NCBI GenBank assembly: GCA_028280565.1
Contig: JANQLQ010000138.1
Location: 1-37,530 of the forward strand
DNA length: 37,530 bases
Reading direction: 5' to 3'
DNA from: Fulvivirga sp.
GTDB taxonomy: Bacteria; Bacteroidota; Bacteroidia; Cytophagales; Cyclobacteriaceae
Shown: positions 7,801 to 16,044 of the stretch, piece by piece
Numbering within the stretch: the stretch's first letter is position 1
Layout of the letters: each line of letters starts with the position of its first letter
Position numbers and translations under genes: made by a program
Notes under the pieces: model-generated
What the model was told of the DNA's origin: nothing
The model's input: only the letters and a program-made list of their open reading frames with translations
Database searches by the model: none

Positions 7801-10800
7801 TGCTGATATCATTTCATACCAGGATATGGGACTACAACCCGCTACCCGTTATTACTACAGGTTAAAAGCTTATAATCACTCCTGGGATTCGGATTATAGC
7901 AATAGCGTAAATGTTCAGACAAACACGCCAAGTACAGGGTTGCCTACCCCATGGGTTCAAGGAGGTGTAGGAGAGGAGGATGTTAACGGTAGTGCGAGCT
8001 ATGCCGACGGAACATTTACGATAGCCAGTGATGGAAAAGCCATAAACGGGAGGTCTGACGAGTTTTATTATGTTTACCAGGGTCCATATACCGATGGAGA
8101 AGTAATCGCCAAAATAGAATTATTGCCCGGGCTGGGGAGTCTTTGCCAAGCAGGAATTATGATACGGCAGGGGATAACACCTGCTTCTCCTCATATAGCC
8201 ATATTGATGAGCAACGACTCCACGATTACGGTCAAGAGCCGTGGCCATAATGGGGGAAGTACTGTAAATCACATCGTGCCGCAAGATTCTGCCAGGTGGG
8301 TAAAGCTGGCTAGGGAAGCTAATAAGGTTTCGGCATATATCTCGGTTAATGGAGCGGATTGGCAGTTGACCAGGGAGATGAATTTTAATACCGGTAATTA
8401 TTATTATGGCTTGGTGGTAACAAGCAACAATAGTACTGTTACATCCTCGGCCAAGTTCAGTGAAGTTGTTGTGACAGGCTTGGGCTCGATTCCCCCGGCT
8501 CCTACAGGACTTAGTACCTCTACGGTTTCTTCAACAGGCATAGTGTTGAGCTGGACAGACAATTCCGAAAACGAGACTGGCTTTAAGATCGAACGTTCGT
8601 TGATGGAGAGTGCAGGCTTTGAAGAAATAGCCATTCTTGGAGCAAATGTAACATCTTACGAGGATACAAATCTAACGCCCAATACTACGTATTACTACAG
8701 GGTAAGATCCTATAACGGTAGTGGCAGTTCAGGATTTGATCAAATACAAGACCAGGCACTTCCCCTGGCCCCGTTATTGCCTACTGGGTTACAAGCCACA
8801 GCTTTTTCTGCAAGCGGGATACAGTTGAGTTGGATGGACAACTCAGAAAATGAGACCGGTTTTAGGATAGAACGATCACTCGATATGGACTCCGGTTTTG
8901 TAGAGATAGGTGTATTAAATGCGAATACGAATAGCTATCAAGATGATGAACTGGATCCTTCTACCTATTACTACTATCGCGTGAGGGCGTATAATCCAGG
9001 TGGCATTTCGGATTACAGTGAGGTGGCCGGTACCCAAACAAAAGCAGTTAGCACAGAATTACCGTCCCCTTGGCAAACTGTGGATGTTGGCGAGCCCTTA
9101 GTTGAAGGTGCCGCCGGGTATGATAACGGTAGCTTTTTTGTATGGGGCGCAGGTAACGAGGTAGAAAAACGAAAAGATGAATTTCATTTTGTTTATCAAC
9201 CCTTGCCGAGGAACGGTGAAATTATCGCAAAAGTAAACCAGTTGACTCAAGAAGGTCGAGAATCAAAGGCAGGGCTCATGGTACGGGAATCGCTTTCCGG
9301 CACCCGGACAAGAATGTTTTTTGTTTCATATTCGACTAACGTGAACGCGGATTTTATTGCCAGGTCAAGAGATAGTAAAAGCGGTGGTACACATGGCGGA
9401 GGCCGAAATGCCAACGTTTCCCTTCCTCTCTGGTTGAAATTGGTCAAAGACGGTGAATACTTTTCTGCACATTATGGAACAGACGGGGTCAATTGGACTA
9501 TGATATATGACCGTATTGTACCACTTGATGACGAGGTGTACGCAGGCTTGATGGTAAACAGCAACAATGATTCCAGCGCCAGTAGAGCCGTTTTTAGCGA
9601 TGTAGCTATACATCCTATAGCTACACCGGCTACCCCAAGGGAACTTACAGCGGAAGTAAATGATATCAATACGATCGTCACGCTTGCGTGGCAAGATTAT
9701 GCAAAGGGTGAGCATGGTTTTGTTATCGAAAGATCTACAAGTCCAAATGAAGGTTTTGAAGCTATTGACACTGTAGCAGCAGATACCGAATCTTATCAAG
9801 ATATGGAGGCGCCATTAACTACCTGTTACTATCGCACCAGGTCATATGATCTGCATGGGTTTTCCGCCTATAGTAACGTGGACGATGTATATGTCGGAAC
9901 AATTCCCCAGCCATGGGTAAGCGTGGGTATTGGACATTCTGCTTCTCCAGATACAGTTACTTTCCGGGAAGGACTGTTTAGCATCCACGAAAGTGGAATG
10001 GGTATAGATGGTACTACTGACCAGTTTCGGTACTTGTACCAGGATGCGTTCGGGGATGGAGAGATTGTAGCCCGATTAAGGGGTGTAACATCAACTGGAA
10101 ACAGTTCTAAAGTCGGTTTGATGATCCGTGAAAACCTGGAGCCAGGATCCAAAATGGTAGCTTTTGGGACCATGGATGGAACCTCGGGATTATTCTTCCA
10201 GCGTAGAACGAACAGTGGGAACAATAGCATTTCCGAGCTCATCGGATCGGGAGAAGCACCTATGTGGTTGAAACTTGCCAGGTTGGGTGATGTATTTACA
10301 GCTTATCGCTCGGCAGATGGAGTCAATTGGACCGAGGTAGGACAAGCTACCATTGACTTTTCGGATGACATTTACCTTGGTATGATGGCATCGGGCGGCA
10401 GTATAAACGGAAATGTTACGGGAGTTTTTGATCAACCCATGATCAACAGGTTCAATGCCGGCAATGGTATCTTGAATCTTACAAGAAAAGCCGGGGATTA
10501 TGACAGGTCTGGATTAAACAATATAATAGAAGTGCAGGCCACTCCCGATACAGTCAATAGAAGGAATACCTACACGGGAATGCAAGGTAAAACGATAGTG
10601 GTTGACCTGGCCAATGCCGTAAGATCTAGTAATGCCACAGTTTCCTTCAAGTTCATTCCGGATAGTCTTAACCAGTCAGTAAACCTGCTGGAAACCGATG
10701 ATATTGTAGTCCATCTTGATGGAGATCGTTTAAGCGCCACGATTGCCGGCCAAGTATTCAATAGTGACCTGCCTGTTTCTAATATTATTTGTAATCATGT

Positions 10801-12460
10801 GGCAATAAGGTTTTCCCGGCAGAATATCGGCTTTTATCTTAATGGAGAATGGCAGGTTATCGACAATAACACATCTTTTGAAGTGGATAGATTGACCTTC
10901 TCCGGGTACAAAGGACAAACCTGGGATATACAGGTATATGAAGGTCTGCTGAGTAATTCCGAGATAGAGAAGATCAGCCAGCTTTGCGTTCCCGGGGTGG
11001 ATGCCAGTGAACACTCACCCTATGGAGAAGCCTACACAAAAGCAATTTGTGGTTCGTATAAGTGCCTCTGGGCGAAAGAAGATGTTGATTTGATGCAAGA
11101 GCGGTTTTTATATCACCTTTACGAGCAAGATATATCTTATGAGTTGTTCACCTTCCAGGCTGGCATGTATATTCATGAAGATTTAGAATGGAGTTTGGAT
11201 TACGGTAATGCGCAGAATTGGTGGGTGACGGACAATGAAGCATTTATAAAAGGGAGCTTTGATCAGCCCTTAACCCCAAGCAGCGGACGTCATTGGTTCC
11301 ATGAAAACTTCCATGGCTACCAAAGTTTCAATCCGGATAGAGACTACGCAGGTGGTAAATGGTTATTTGAGGCTACTGCCAATTGGGGGGCTTCCTACAG
11401 GTACAACAACGTGCCAAATTCTGGTGTAACGGGAGTCACCCTATATCCCCACTTGCCGATGTTGGAGTTTGGTAAATACAAAGTCCCTGATGGTAACCGG
11501 GACTATCATCATTACATATTGTTTAGTTACATCACCAGGTTTGTCTCTACACCTTTCTTTATAGGAAAACTTTATAACTACCGGTATGTAGCAAGAGATC
11601 CTGTGAAGGCGATAAATGACATATTAGCAGGGGAAGGTCATGATTTCCAGGAGGTATTTACCGAGTATGTTGCTCGTACCACGGTTTGGGACTACCTGGA
11701 CGGGAGTGGACCTAGCTGGAAAGCTACTGAAGCAGGGGGGATACAAGCTCTTGAAAGTCAAGGCTTCGAGAATTTCAATTACAAATTCACCCATGTTATG
11801 GATCCGGCGGGTACTAATGGGGCTATGACAGCAATTCCTGGAAACCTCTTACCGGGCGTATATTCTTGGAATGCATATAAGATTGATTCCACGACTGCCG
11901 CAACGTATTCTATAAAACTGAAAGGCAGTAGCGATAACCCTGGCGGGACAAATTTTAAAGCAAAGGTGATTAAAGGTCAAGAAGGGAACTACGAATACTT
12001 CGACCTGCCTGTAAATGCGCAAGTGGCTTTTGGAGATGCAATAGCCCAATTTGAACTCAGCATGCAGGCAGGAGAGGAACTATACCTTATCGTTGCCAGC
12101 ACGCCTAACGAATATCCTGATCTCGTTACACCCCGCTATCAGTACGAATATTCGATAGAAGCTATTATACCCACAGGTGCCAGTAGGACCATAAATGATA
12201 ATGAAAGTGAAACAGTGGAGGCTGCAACACTTTTTCCTAATGCAACGAATGGACAACTGAAAATTGATTTACCCTTTGAAATGGAGGAACAATTGGAAGT
12301 AGCCCTGACAAATTCTCAAGGTAGACCTATTCCGTTAGAATTTTGGAGAGAAGGCAACCAGGTCAATGTTGAGTTTGATGCGCCTGAAGGTCTGTATTTT
12401 ATTAGGATCAGGTCTGCTGATTACAATAAACTATTCCGGGTTATCAATATTAAATATTAA
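4841..12460 (+). CDS. Giant T9SS-exported multidomain esterase with HExxH domain (P1)
   Basis: 2539 residues. A signal peptide (~1-35) is followed by an SGNH/SASA-type carbohydrate esterase at ~38-365: MAGQSNM with nucleophile S48, oxyanion-type block VWFQGWND (259-266), and H340 in GYFHFD. Next come six FN3 domains (~369, 653, 937, 1215, 1310, 1595) alternating with five concanavalin-like domains of the DUF1349 type (~465, 750, 1030, 1405, 1686). A LamG-like domain spans ~1875-2048. A putative zinc peptidase unit spans ~2070-2330, with HENFH at 2154-2158 and E2177 after 18 residues. A pre-peptidase-C-like sandwich lies at ~2335-2450 and a Por/T9SS sorting tail at ~2465-2539 (FPNATNG...GLYFIRI). 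The protein is probably cell-surface or released and acts on acetylated glycans or glycoproteins. The DxxH aspartate seen in P2 is G337 here. Confidence 0.85.
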   Translation: MKSYGTYYWQRINYLLILFSVFFGSFLTTITVSGQNKKVKIFLMAGQSNMQGHGNIDALKRILCAKGDIELPNDPQGCYREETGVEERLFQTISSFYWNGSAYAYGYQAWQARLEAILVARHDLADERLLEPFQDVQMINFNYSRSNGVRSAPGTWSGPLTTGFGFSNRNGSYGSELVFGHRLAEHMADDIVLIKVAEGGTDLYEMWRSPSMEARLGISDEPTNYPLLVQHLNEVRADISSYLPKYEGVEVEIEVAGFVWFQGWNDAMKTTYASAYEENLFDLVTDLRNDLDLPGLPIVIGQTQNDSQDGMIIQEAQRTVASTIENAGTFITTDLSGYFHFDASSHLIIGDRMASAMLELYNIPTLEPLPIFPSPIAISSSGPNAPRVTLQWEVPPFYSTGLKIMRSVNSEDNFEEIATLSLNDTEYTDSDLLPASTHYYQLISYNDFGDSHSSEIVSYQTGEQLSILPSTWATVDIGDPGPLGSGVYENGTFTLQGPGAGINGRSDQFYYVHQGPWGNGEIIAKIDHSIGSGNEALAGIMIRRNLGASSPQVSVLVDADGQAVYKSRGHTSGTTVNANGLGTANWLRLVKEGSKITAYSSDDGANWQLVREKSFSNLGHDCYYGLAVTSNDPAVLASAVFSEVVINIENQPIPAAPSDLIATAVSAEGITLSWTDNSDNETGFRLERSLDENAGFEEIATLSAGITTYQDTVLEPSTTYYYRILAYNGVGGVSDYSETTSATTETLPVFAIPSPWEQVNIGEPDLMGSGAYEDGTYTISGSGAGINGRSDQFYYVHQGPWGNGEIITKVDHSVGSGNGTLAGVMIRRNLGAGSPQVSILVDADRQAVYRSRGHASGTTVNANGTGTANWLRLVKNGSTITAYSSDDGTNWQLVREKSFSNLGPDCYYGLAVTGNDPLVLASAIFSGVVVNTENEPIPMAPSDLVATAVSSEGVTLSWTDNSDNETGFKLERSTGPGNDYEEIATLDADIISYQDMGLQPATRYYYRLKAYNHSWDSDYSNSVNVQTNTPSTGLPTPWVQGGVGEEDVNGSASYADGTFTIASDGKAINGRSDEFYYVYQGPYTDGEVIAKIELLPGLGSLCQAGIMIRQGITPASPHIAILMSNDSTITVKSRGHNGGSTVNHIVPQDSARWVKLAREANKVSAYISVNGADWQLTREMNFNTGNYYYGLVVTSNNSTVTSSAKFSEVVVTGLGSIPPAPTGLSTSTVSSTGIVLSWTDNSENETGFKIERSLMESAGFEEIAILGANVTSYEDTNLTPNTTYYYRVRSYNGSGSSGFDQIQDQALPLAPLLPTGLQATAFSASGIQLSWMDNSENETGFRIERSLDMDSGFVEIGVLNANTNSYQDDELDPSTYYYYRVRAYNPGGISDYSEVAGTQTKAVSTELPSPWQTVDVGEPLVEGAAGYDNGSFFVWGAGNEVEKRKDEFHFVYQPLPRNGEIIAKVNQLTQEGRESKAGLMVRESLSGTRTRMFFVSYSTNVNADFIARSRDSKSGGTHGGGRNANVSLPLWLKLVKDGEYFSAHYGTDGVNWTMIYDRIVPLDDEVYAGLMVNSNNDSSASRAVFSDVAIHPIATPATPRELTAEVNDINTIVTLAWQDYAKGEHGFVIERSTSPNEGFEAIDTVAADTESYQDMEAPLTTCYYRTRSYDLHGFSAYSNVDDVYVGTIPQPWVSVGIGHSASPDTVTFREGLFSIHESGMGIDGTTDQFRYLYQDAFGDGEIVARLRGVTSTGNSSKVGLMIRENLEPGSKMVAFGTMDGTSGLFFQRRTNSGNNSISELIGSGEAPMWLKLARLGDVFTAYRSADGVNWTEVGQATIDFSDDIYLGMMASGGSINGNVTGVFDQPMINRFNAGNGILNLTRKAGDYDRSGLNNIIEVQATPDTVNRRNTYTGMQGKTIVVDLANAVRSSNATVSFKFIPDSLNQSVNLLETDDIVVHLDGDRLSATIAGQVFNSDLPVSNIICNHVAIRFSRQNIGFYLNGEWQVIDNNTSFEVDRLTFSGYKGQTWDIQVYEGLLSNSEIEKISQLCVPGVDASEHSPYGEAYTKAICGSYKCLWAKEDVDLMQERFLYHLYEQDISYELFTFQAGMYIHEDLEWSLDYGNAQNWWVTDNEAFIKGSFDQPLTPSSGRHWFHENFHGYQSFNPDRDYAGGKWLFEATANWGASYRYNNVPNSGVTGVTLYPHLPMLEFGKYKVPDGNRDYHHYILFSYITRFVSTPFFIGKLYNYRYVARDPVKAINDILAGEGHDFQEVFTEYVARTTVWDYLDGSGPSWKATEAGGIQALESQGFENFNYKFTHVMDPAGTNGAMTAIPGNLLPGVYSWNAYKIDSTTAATYSIKLKGSSDNPGGTNFKAKVIKGQEGNYEYFDLPVNAQVAFGDAIAQFELSMQAGEELYLIVASTPNEYPDLVTPRYQYEYSIEAIIPTGASRTINDNESETVEAATLFPNATNGQLKIDLPFEMEEQLEVALTNSQGRPIPLEFWREGNQVNVEFDAPEGLYFIRIRSADYNKLFRVINIKY

Positions 12461-12490
12461 GATGCCTGGGCCTAATTGAACCCAGTGAAG

Positions 12491-12538
12491 CTTAAGAGAG
12501 AAGGTGACAAAACAAGTGTTTGGTCGCTCTCTCTTAAG
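12491..12538 (+). terminator. Hairpin after P1
   Basis: A perfect 11-bp stem (CTTAAGAGAGA at 12491-12501 with its complement at 12528-12538) starts 30 bp after the P1 stop. The loop is long (26 nt) and the following tract is only weakly T-rich (TTTAG), so it may work as a terminator or as a 3'-end stabilising structure. Confidence 0.5.
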
Positions 12539-12614
12539 TTTAGAAACGGATCCTGCTTAATGGATTAAAATAAATTAATATGAGTTTTGGGTTTAATTGC
12601 CGAATAGTCAATGG

Positions 12615-12705
12615 TTTAACCGCGGAGAAAACGGGGAAGACCGCCGAGAGCCATGGAGATTACTCTATGTTCTCTGCGTATTCACTGCGTCTTCTGCGGG
12701 TTAAA
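12615..12705. repeat. REP-like imperfect palindrome
   Basis: The arms TTTAACCGCGGAGAA (12615-12629) and TTCTGCGGGTTAAA (12692-12705) are inverted with one bulge. The interior carries further GAGA/CTCTGCG complementary segments. 'TTAACCGCAGAGAA...CTCTGCGG' palindromes are widespread non-coding repeats in bacterial genomes. The match to that class is recalled; the pairing is seen. Confidence 0.5.
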
Positions 12706-12882
12706 AGCTGGTTTTCAATACTTTGTATTGAAGTGAAGTATTCTAGGTTGGTGGATTAATCCAAGTCACGTTAAACAAATACAACGCTATAATTCTTACT
12801 GGGTTTGAGGGTAGCTTATCTCCTGTGATGCAAAATTGTACTGTAGTGATCACAAGAGCCTCCTGGGCGTTAGTTTGTAAAC

Positions 12883-12911
12883 AAGAGCGCATGAATCAGC
12901 CATGCGCTCTT
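12883..12911 (-). terminator. Terminator hairpin of blaIR
   Basis: A perfect 11-bp stem (AAGAGCGCATG / CATGCGCTCTT) with a 7-nt loop lies 12 bp beyond the blaR1 stop. On the minus strand it is followed by GTTTAC, a weak T tract. It may act in both directions. Confidence 0.65.
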
Positions 12912-12922
12912 ATAAATTGCAT

Positions 12923-14149
12923 CTATTGCAAAATAAATTTCATAGGAATCGTCAATTCACAAATGACGGGTTTCCCATTCTTTTTTGCAGGTGTGAACCG
13001 ATCAAGGGATTTTACTGCGTGAATGGCCGCTTTTTCCATCTCCTCATTTATACCATCCCTTGTAGCCGTGGTGTTAGTATATCCTACCACTACCATTTCG
13101 TCAAGTAAATTTTCGGATACCTTTCCCGCTTGAATACCCGAGACTTCCCCGGATTCCGATACACTGAAAGTAACATAAACTGTGCCTTGCCTATTTTCAT
13201 TTTTGGCGGTGGTAGGATAGATTATAGCCTTTCCCAATTTTTTGTACATCGCCGAAACGCCTTGTTTATATTTTGGCAACACACCCGGTTGACTGATAGC
13301 GTGAAATGAACATAGGAATACAATTAATCCTATTAACGGAACTGCTAAGAGTATTTTAAAATAGTTTTGGTTTGAATTGATATTTACGTTATTCATCATT
13401 TTAAATCTTTTTTCTAAACTTGATTCTTTACTTAATTGATTAACCCAATTTGCTGATCCACCTGTGCAGGTTTGAAACAGTAATTGCTGATAATCCAACA
13501 AATCGATACCACTTTTCAAAACTTCCCGGTCCGCAATGAACTCGTGGGACAACTTGACCTCTTTCTTTATTAGCCATGAGAACGGGTTGAACCACATGAT
13601 AATGGTCAGCAATTCTAACAGCAATACATCAAAAGAATGATATTGAGTTTTATGAACTCGTTCATGAGTGATCAATGCTCCCAGTCCCGGTGAGTTCATC
13701 ACCCCGGGACCTACGAACAAGAAATTGAAAAATGTACTGGGAGAAAGCATACTATTTACCTCTACAACGTAAAATCCCCATTTTTTCAACGTTGGAGAAG
13801 CTAAATAGTAATACAACAGGGTAGCTAATCCTGCTGTAGAGCGAAGGGCAAGCAAAATTGCCCCGATTATATAAACAATTGAATATATACTTAAGGAATG
13901 GTGATCGTGCCAGGACTCTTTGGTGATTGGCGCCACCATTTTTGATTCCACAAGTGCTCCCACAGACTCGAATGAATAGTGAGAAGAACCAAGTTCGAAA
14001 TGAAACAAAGGGAGCACAAGTGAGCATAGTATGCCAAATACTAAGATCAACCTGTTGGATTGTGGGTTATTCGTGTTTCTAAGTATTAGCCTATACAAAA
14101 GATAAGTAGCTATTAAGCTAATATTGGCTTTGATTAAATAAGTCTCCAT
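12923..14149 (-). CDS. blaR1: BlaR1/MecR1-type M56 membrane metalloprotease sensor with TonB-like tail
   Basis: 408 residues. The N-terminal part has about four membrane segments (residues ~8-23, 33-50, 88-105, 178-192). The M56 zinc site is HERVH at 162-166 with the downstream SHEFIADR block (201-208). A further membrane segment lies at ~278-298. The C-terminal ~110 residues resemble a TonB C-terminal domain (GTVYVTFSVSESGEVSG...). Family members sense a signal outside and cleave the cognate BlaI repressor. The penicillin-binding sensor domain of classical BlaR1 is absent, so the ligand is unknown. It forms an operon with blaI: the stop of blaI and this ATG share one base (TAATG). Confidence 0.88.
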   Translation of the reverse strand: METYLIKANISLIATYLLYRLILRNTNNPQSNRLILVFGILCSLVLPLFHFELGSSHYSFESVGALVESKMVAPITKESWHDHHSLSIYSIVYIIGAILLALRSTAGLATLLYYYLASPTLKKWGFYVVEVNSMLSPSTFFNFLFVGPGVMNSPGLGALITHERVHKTQYHSFDVLLLELLTIIMWFNPFSWLIKKEVKLSHEFIADREVLKSGIDLLDYQQLLFQTCTGGSANWVNQLSKESSLEKRFKMMNNVNINSNQNYFKILLAVPLIGLIVFLCSFHAISQPGVLPKYKQGVSAMYKKLGKAIIYPTTAKNENRQGTVYVTFSVSESGEVSGIQAGKVSENLLDEMVVVGYTNTTATRDGINEEMEKAAIHAVKSLDRFTPAKKNGKPVICELTIPMKFILQ

Positions 14150-14529
14150 TATTTCTTCTTTTTTTCGGACAACTTCTTTTTGAAATACTCTAAAATACTT
14201 TCCATCTCTTCGGTTGATAAATTTTCATTTTTAGAAAAGTCAGATATCAAATTCTTAAAAGAGTTTGAAAAGTAGTTTTTAACCAATGATTTCATGATCC
14301 CATTGGTATAATCAGACTTCTTAACTAATGGGCGATATTCAAAAGAGTTCGCGATAGGTTTTCTAGTCACAAAGCCTTTCTTTTCTAGTATTTTAAGTAT
14401 AGTCGCCACCGTAGTATAAGCAGGTTTTGGTTCATCATATCCATTTATAATATCCCTGACTACCCCTTTTTTGAGCTTCCAGAGAATTTTCATGACCCTT
14501 TCTTCTGCCTTTGTAAGCTCCAAGTCCAT
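14149..14529 (-). CDS. blaI: BlaI/MecI/CopY family repressor
   Basis: A 126-residue winged-helix repressor. The N-terminal DNA-binding domain (LTKAEERVMKILWKLKKGVVRDI...PAYTTVATILKILEKKGFVTR) has the invariant 'AYTTV.TIL..LE.KG' recognition region. The C-terminal half provides dimerisation and the BlaR1 cleavage region. Length is normal. It is the first gene of a two-gene operon and lies 28 bp from a perfect palindrome that fits its own operator, so autorepression relieved by BlaR1 cleavage is expected. No beta-lactamase or other obvious target is adjacent. Confidence 0.92.
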   Translation of the reverse strand: MDLELTKAEERVMKILWKLKKGVVRDIINGYDEPKPAYTTVATILKILEKKGFVTRKPIANSFEYRPLVKKSDYTNGIMKSLVKNYFSNSFKNLISDFSKNENLSTEEMESILEYFKKKLSEKKKK

Positions 14530-14556
14530 ATTCTTAATAGTTTGATACTATAATAC

Positions 14557-14592
14557 TACTAAATGATTAGTAGATCTACTAATCATTTAGTA
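14557..14592. promoter_or_regulatory. Double BlaI operator: perfect 36-bp palindrome
   Basis: Positions 14557-14592 form a perfect 36-bp palindrome centred between 14574 and 14575. It is made of two 16-bp dyads, TACTAA-ATGA-TTAGTA (14557-14572) and TACTAA-TCAT-TTAGTA (14577-14592), joined by GATC; the dyad centres are 20 bp apart. Two dyads fit two BlaI dimers side by side, as in bla/mec operators. It starts 28 bp upstream of blaI. Confidence 0.8.
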
Positions 14593-14761
14593 TTTTAATT
14601 CATACTTACTTTAAAATGCCGATATCAGGCGCTAAACATCCACAGGCTAACAGGACTATTTGCAAAGGCAAGCTCAATGAGATACTTTTATAGAAGTTTG
14701 ACAAGCCTGGCCTTCGGATAATAGTGGTACGTTGCACTCCTATAATCCAAAAAACCTTCCT

Positions 14762-15589
14762 ATGACTGCTAACAATGAAATAATCTTTACACTTAACAAT
14801 GGATTGAAAATGCCGTCCATTGGCCTGGGCGTACTTTTCGCTAAAAATGATGGTGAAGTTCAAAGAGCCGTAGTTTCTGCTCTCAAATCGGGATACAGGA
14901 AAATAGATACAGCCTCGGCTTACCAAAATGAACAAGGAGTGGGCAGTGCAATACAAGAAAGCGGGATCCCAAGAGAAGAAATATTTCTTGCCACCAAAGT
15001 TTGGAATACGGAACAGGGATACGATAAGACTTTACTTGCTTTCGAGCATAGTTTGAAACAGCTAAAAACGGACTATGTAGACCTTTATCTCATTCATTGG
15101 CCGGTGAAATCCAAATACAAAGATACGTACCGGGCCATGGAGCAGCTTTATTCCAGCGGAAGGGTCAAAGCCATTGGCGTGTGTAATTTCAATATTGAGC
15201 AATTAGAAGACTTGATGGAGCATTCTAACATTGTGCCCGCCATCAACCAGGTAGAAATGCATCCGCATTTAAGCCAAAGTGAATTGCTAAAATTTGCAAA
15301 TACTCACAAAATTCAATTAGAAGCTTGGCGGCCCATTATGATGGGAGAAGTCATGGATATTCCTAAACTGGTAGAAATTGGAGAAGCGCATAAAAAGTCA
15401 CCGGTTCAAATCACTTTAAGATGGCTGATCCAAAGAGGTGTGGCCGTTATACCTAAATCGGTAACACCGCAAAGAATCGTTCATAATTTTGAGATATTTG
15501 ACTTTGAGCTTACCAACGAGGAAATGGCAGTCATCGAAGGGCTCAATAAGAATAGGCACCTTGGTGAAGATTTATCACATGTAGAGTAA
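14762..15589 (+). CDS. Aldo/keto reductase
   Basis: 275 residues from the ATG at 14762; a TTG 30 bp upstream is in frame but unlikely. This is the cytosolic NAD(P)H-dependent AKR fold, closest in pattern to the AKR5/2,5-diketo-gluconate reductase group. The catalytic tetrad is visible: D49 and Y54 (DTASAYQNE), K79 (ATKVWN) and H112 (LIHWP). The cofactor-binding end is IPKSVTPQRIVHNFEIFDFEL. It would reduce aldehydes or ketones; the exact substrate is not predictable. The coding region is intact, in contrast to the decayed genes downstream, and it is followed after 22 bp by an attC-like element. Confidence 0.88.
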   Translation: MTANNEIIFTLNNGLKMPSIGLGVLFAKNDGEVQRAVVSALKSGYRKIDTASAYQNEQGVGSAIQESGIPREEIFLATKVWNTEQGYDKTLLAFEHSLKQLKTDYVDLYLIHWPVKSKYKDTYRAMEQLYSSGRVKAIGVCNFNIEQLEDLMEHSNIVPAINQVEMHPHLSQSELLKFANTHKIQLEAWRPIMMGEVMDIPKLVEIGEAHKKSPVQITLRWLIQRGVAVIPKSVTPQRIVHNFEIFDFELTNEEMAVIEGLNKNRHLGEDLSHVE

Positions 15590-15611
15590 TTGTAATACAG
15601 GCTACAAGATA

Positions 15612-15716
15612 TAACAAGCTCAATAAGCAGCTTAGTTACTTGCCGATTCCTGTACTCAAAAGCACCTTAAGATTATTAACACCAGGGGTGTGCTCACTGG
15701 GCTCGTTTGGAAGTTA
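15612..15716 (+). repeat. attC-like inverted-repeat element A
   Basis: Begins 22 bp after the AKR stop with TAAC, then arm CAAGCTCAATAAGCA (15615-15629). The 3' arm TGCTCACTGGGCTCG (15691-15705) is inverted to it at 11 of 15 positions, and a GTTA follows at 15713-15716. Similar ends occur in elements B (19917-20031) and C (27541-27665). The outer TAAC/GTTA with separated inner arms resembles the folded shape of integron attC sites, but canonical core bases are not fully met. Confidence 0.4.
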
Positions 15717-15732
15717 TTAAAGTTTCACTTTA

Positions 15733-16044
15733 GTGCAACTTCCTGAATCTTTCTGCCTAAAGCAAAGAGAAAAGGCTCAGAATAAAATAGTTTGGACATT
15801 GAATTTGATAGAAGAAATTCAAGACATCCCTGGAACCTATTTAAGGCACTTGAAAGGTACAGGAGGGTTATATGAAATGAGGGTCCAGGTAGGAAATGAT
15901 ATTTTCCGGATTTTCTGTTTCTTCGATGAAGGACAACTAATTGTGCTTATGAATGGGTTTCAGAAAAAGACCCAGGAGACACCTAAAAGCGAAATTGAAA
16001 AGGCATTAAAAATTAAAAAGGAATATGAGCAAGAAAAAAAGTGA
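15733..16044 (+). CDS. higB: HigB/RelE-type toxin (phage Gp49-like family)
   Basis: 103 residues from a GTG. The core IEEIQDIPGTYLRHLKGTGGLYEMRVQVGNDIFRIFCFFDEGQLIVLMNGFQKKTQETPKSEIEKAL (in outline) is the HigB-like mRNA interferase pattern; it would cleave mRNA at the ribosome unless bound by the antitoxin. The first residues seem a little short compared with relatives, and no ATG is available because a TAA stands 15 bp upstream in the same frame, at the end of element A. So the start is either this GTG or the gene has lost a few N-terminal codons. It overlaps the antitoxin gene by 20 bp. Confidence 0.82.
   Translation: MQLPESFCLKQREKAQNKIVWTLNLIEEIQDIPGTYLRHLKGTGGLYEMRVQVGNDIFRIFCFFDEGQLIVLMNGFQKKTQETPKSEIEKALKIKKEYEQEKK

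Larger units (their letters stand above)
12461..12922. other. Convergent intergenic region: terminators and a REP-like palindrome
   Basis: The region between P1 and blaR1 holds two terminator-like hairpins and a palindromic repeat, each listed separately. The open frame from about 12825 overlaps the end of blaR1 and has no protein-like character. Confidence 0.6.

Noticed and set aside
12825-13108. Plus-strand open frames overlapping the end of blaR1
   Set aside because: They run antisense through the terminator hairpin and the blaR1 coding end; shadows of the real gene.
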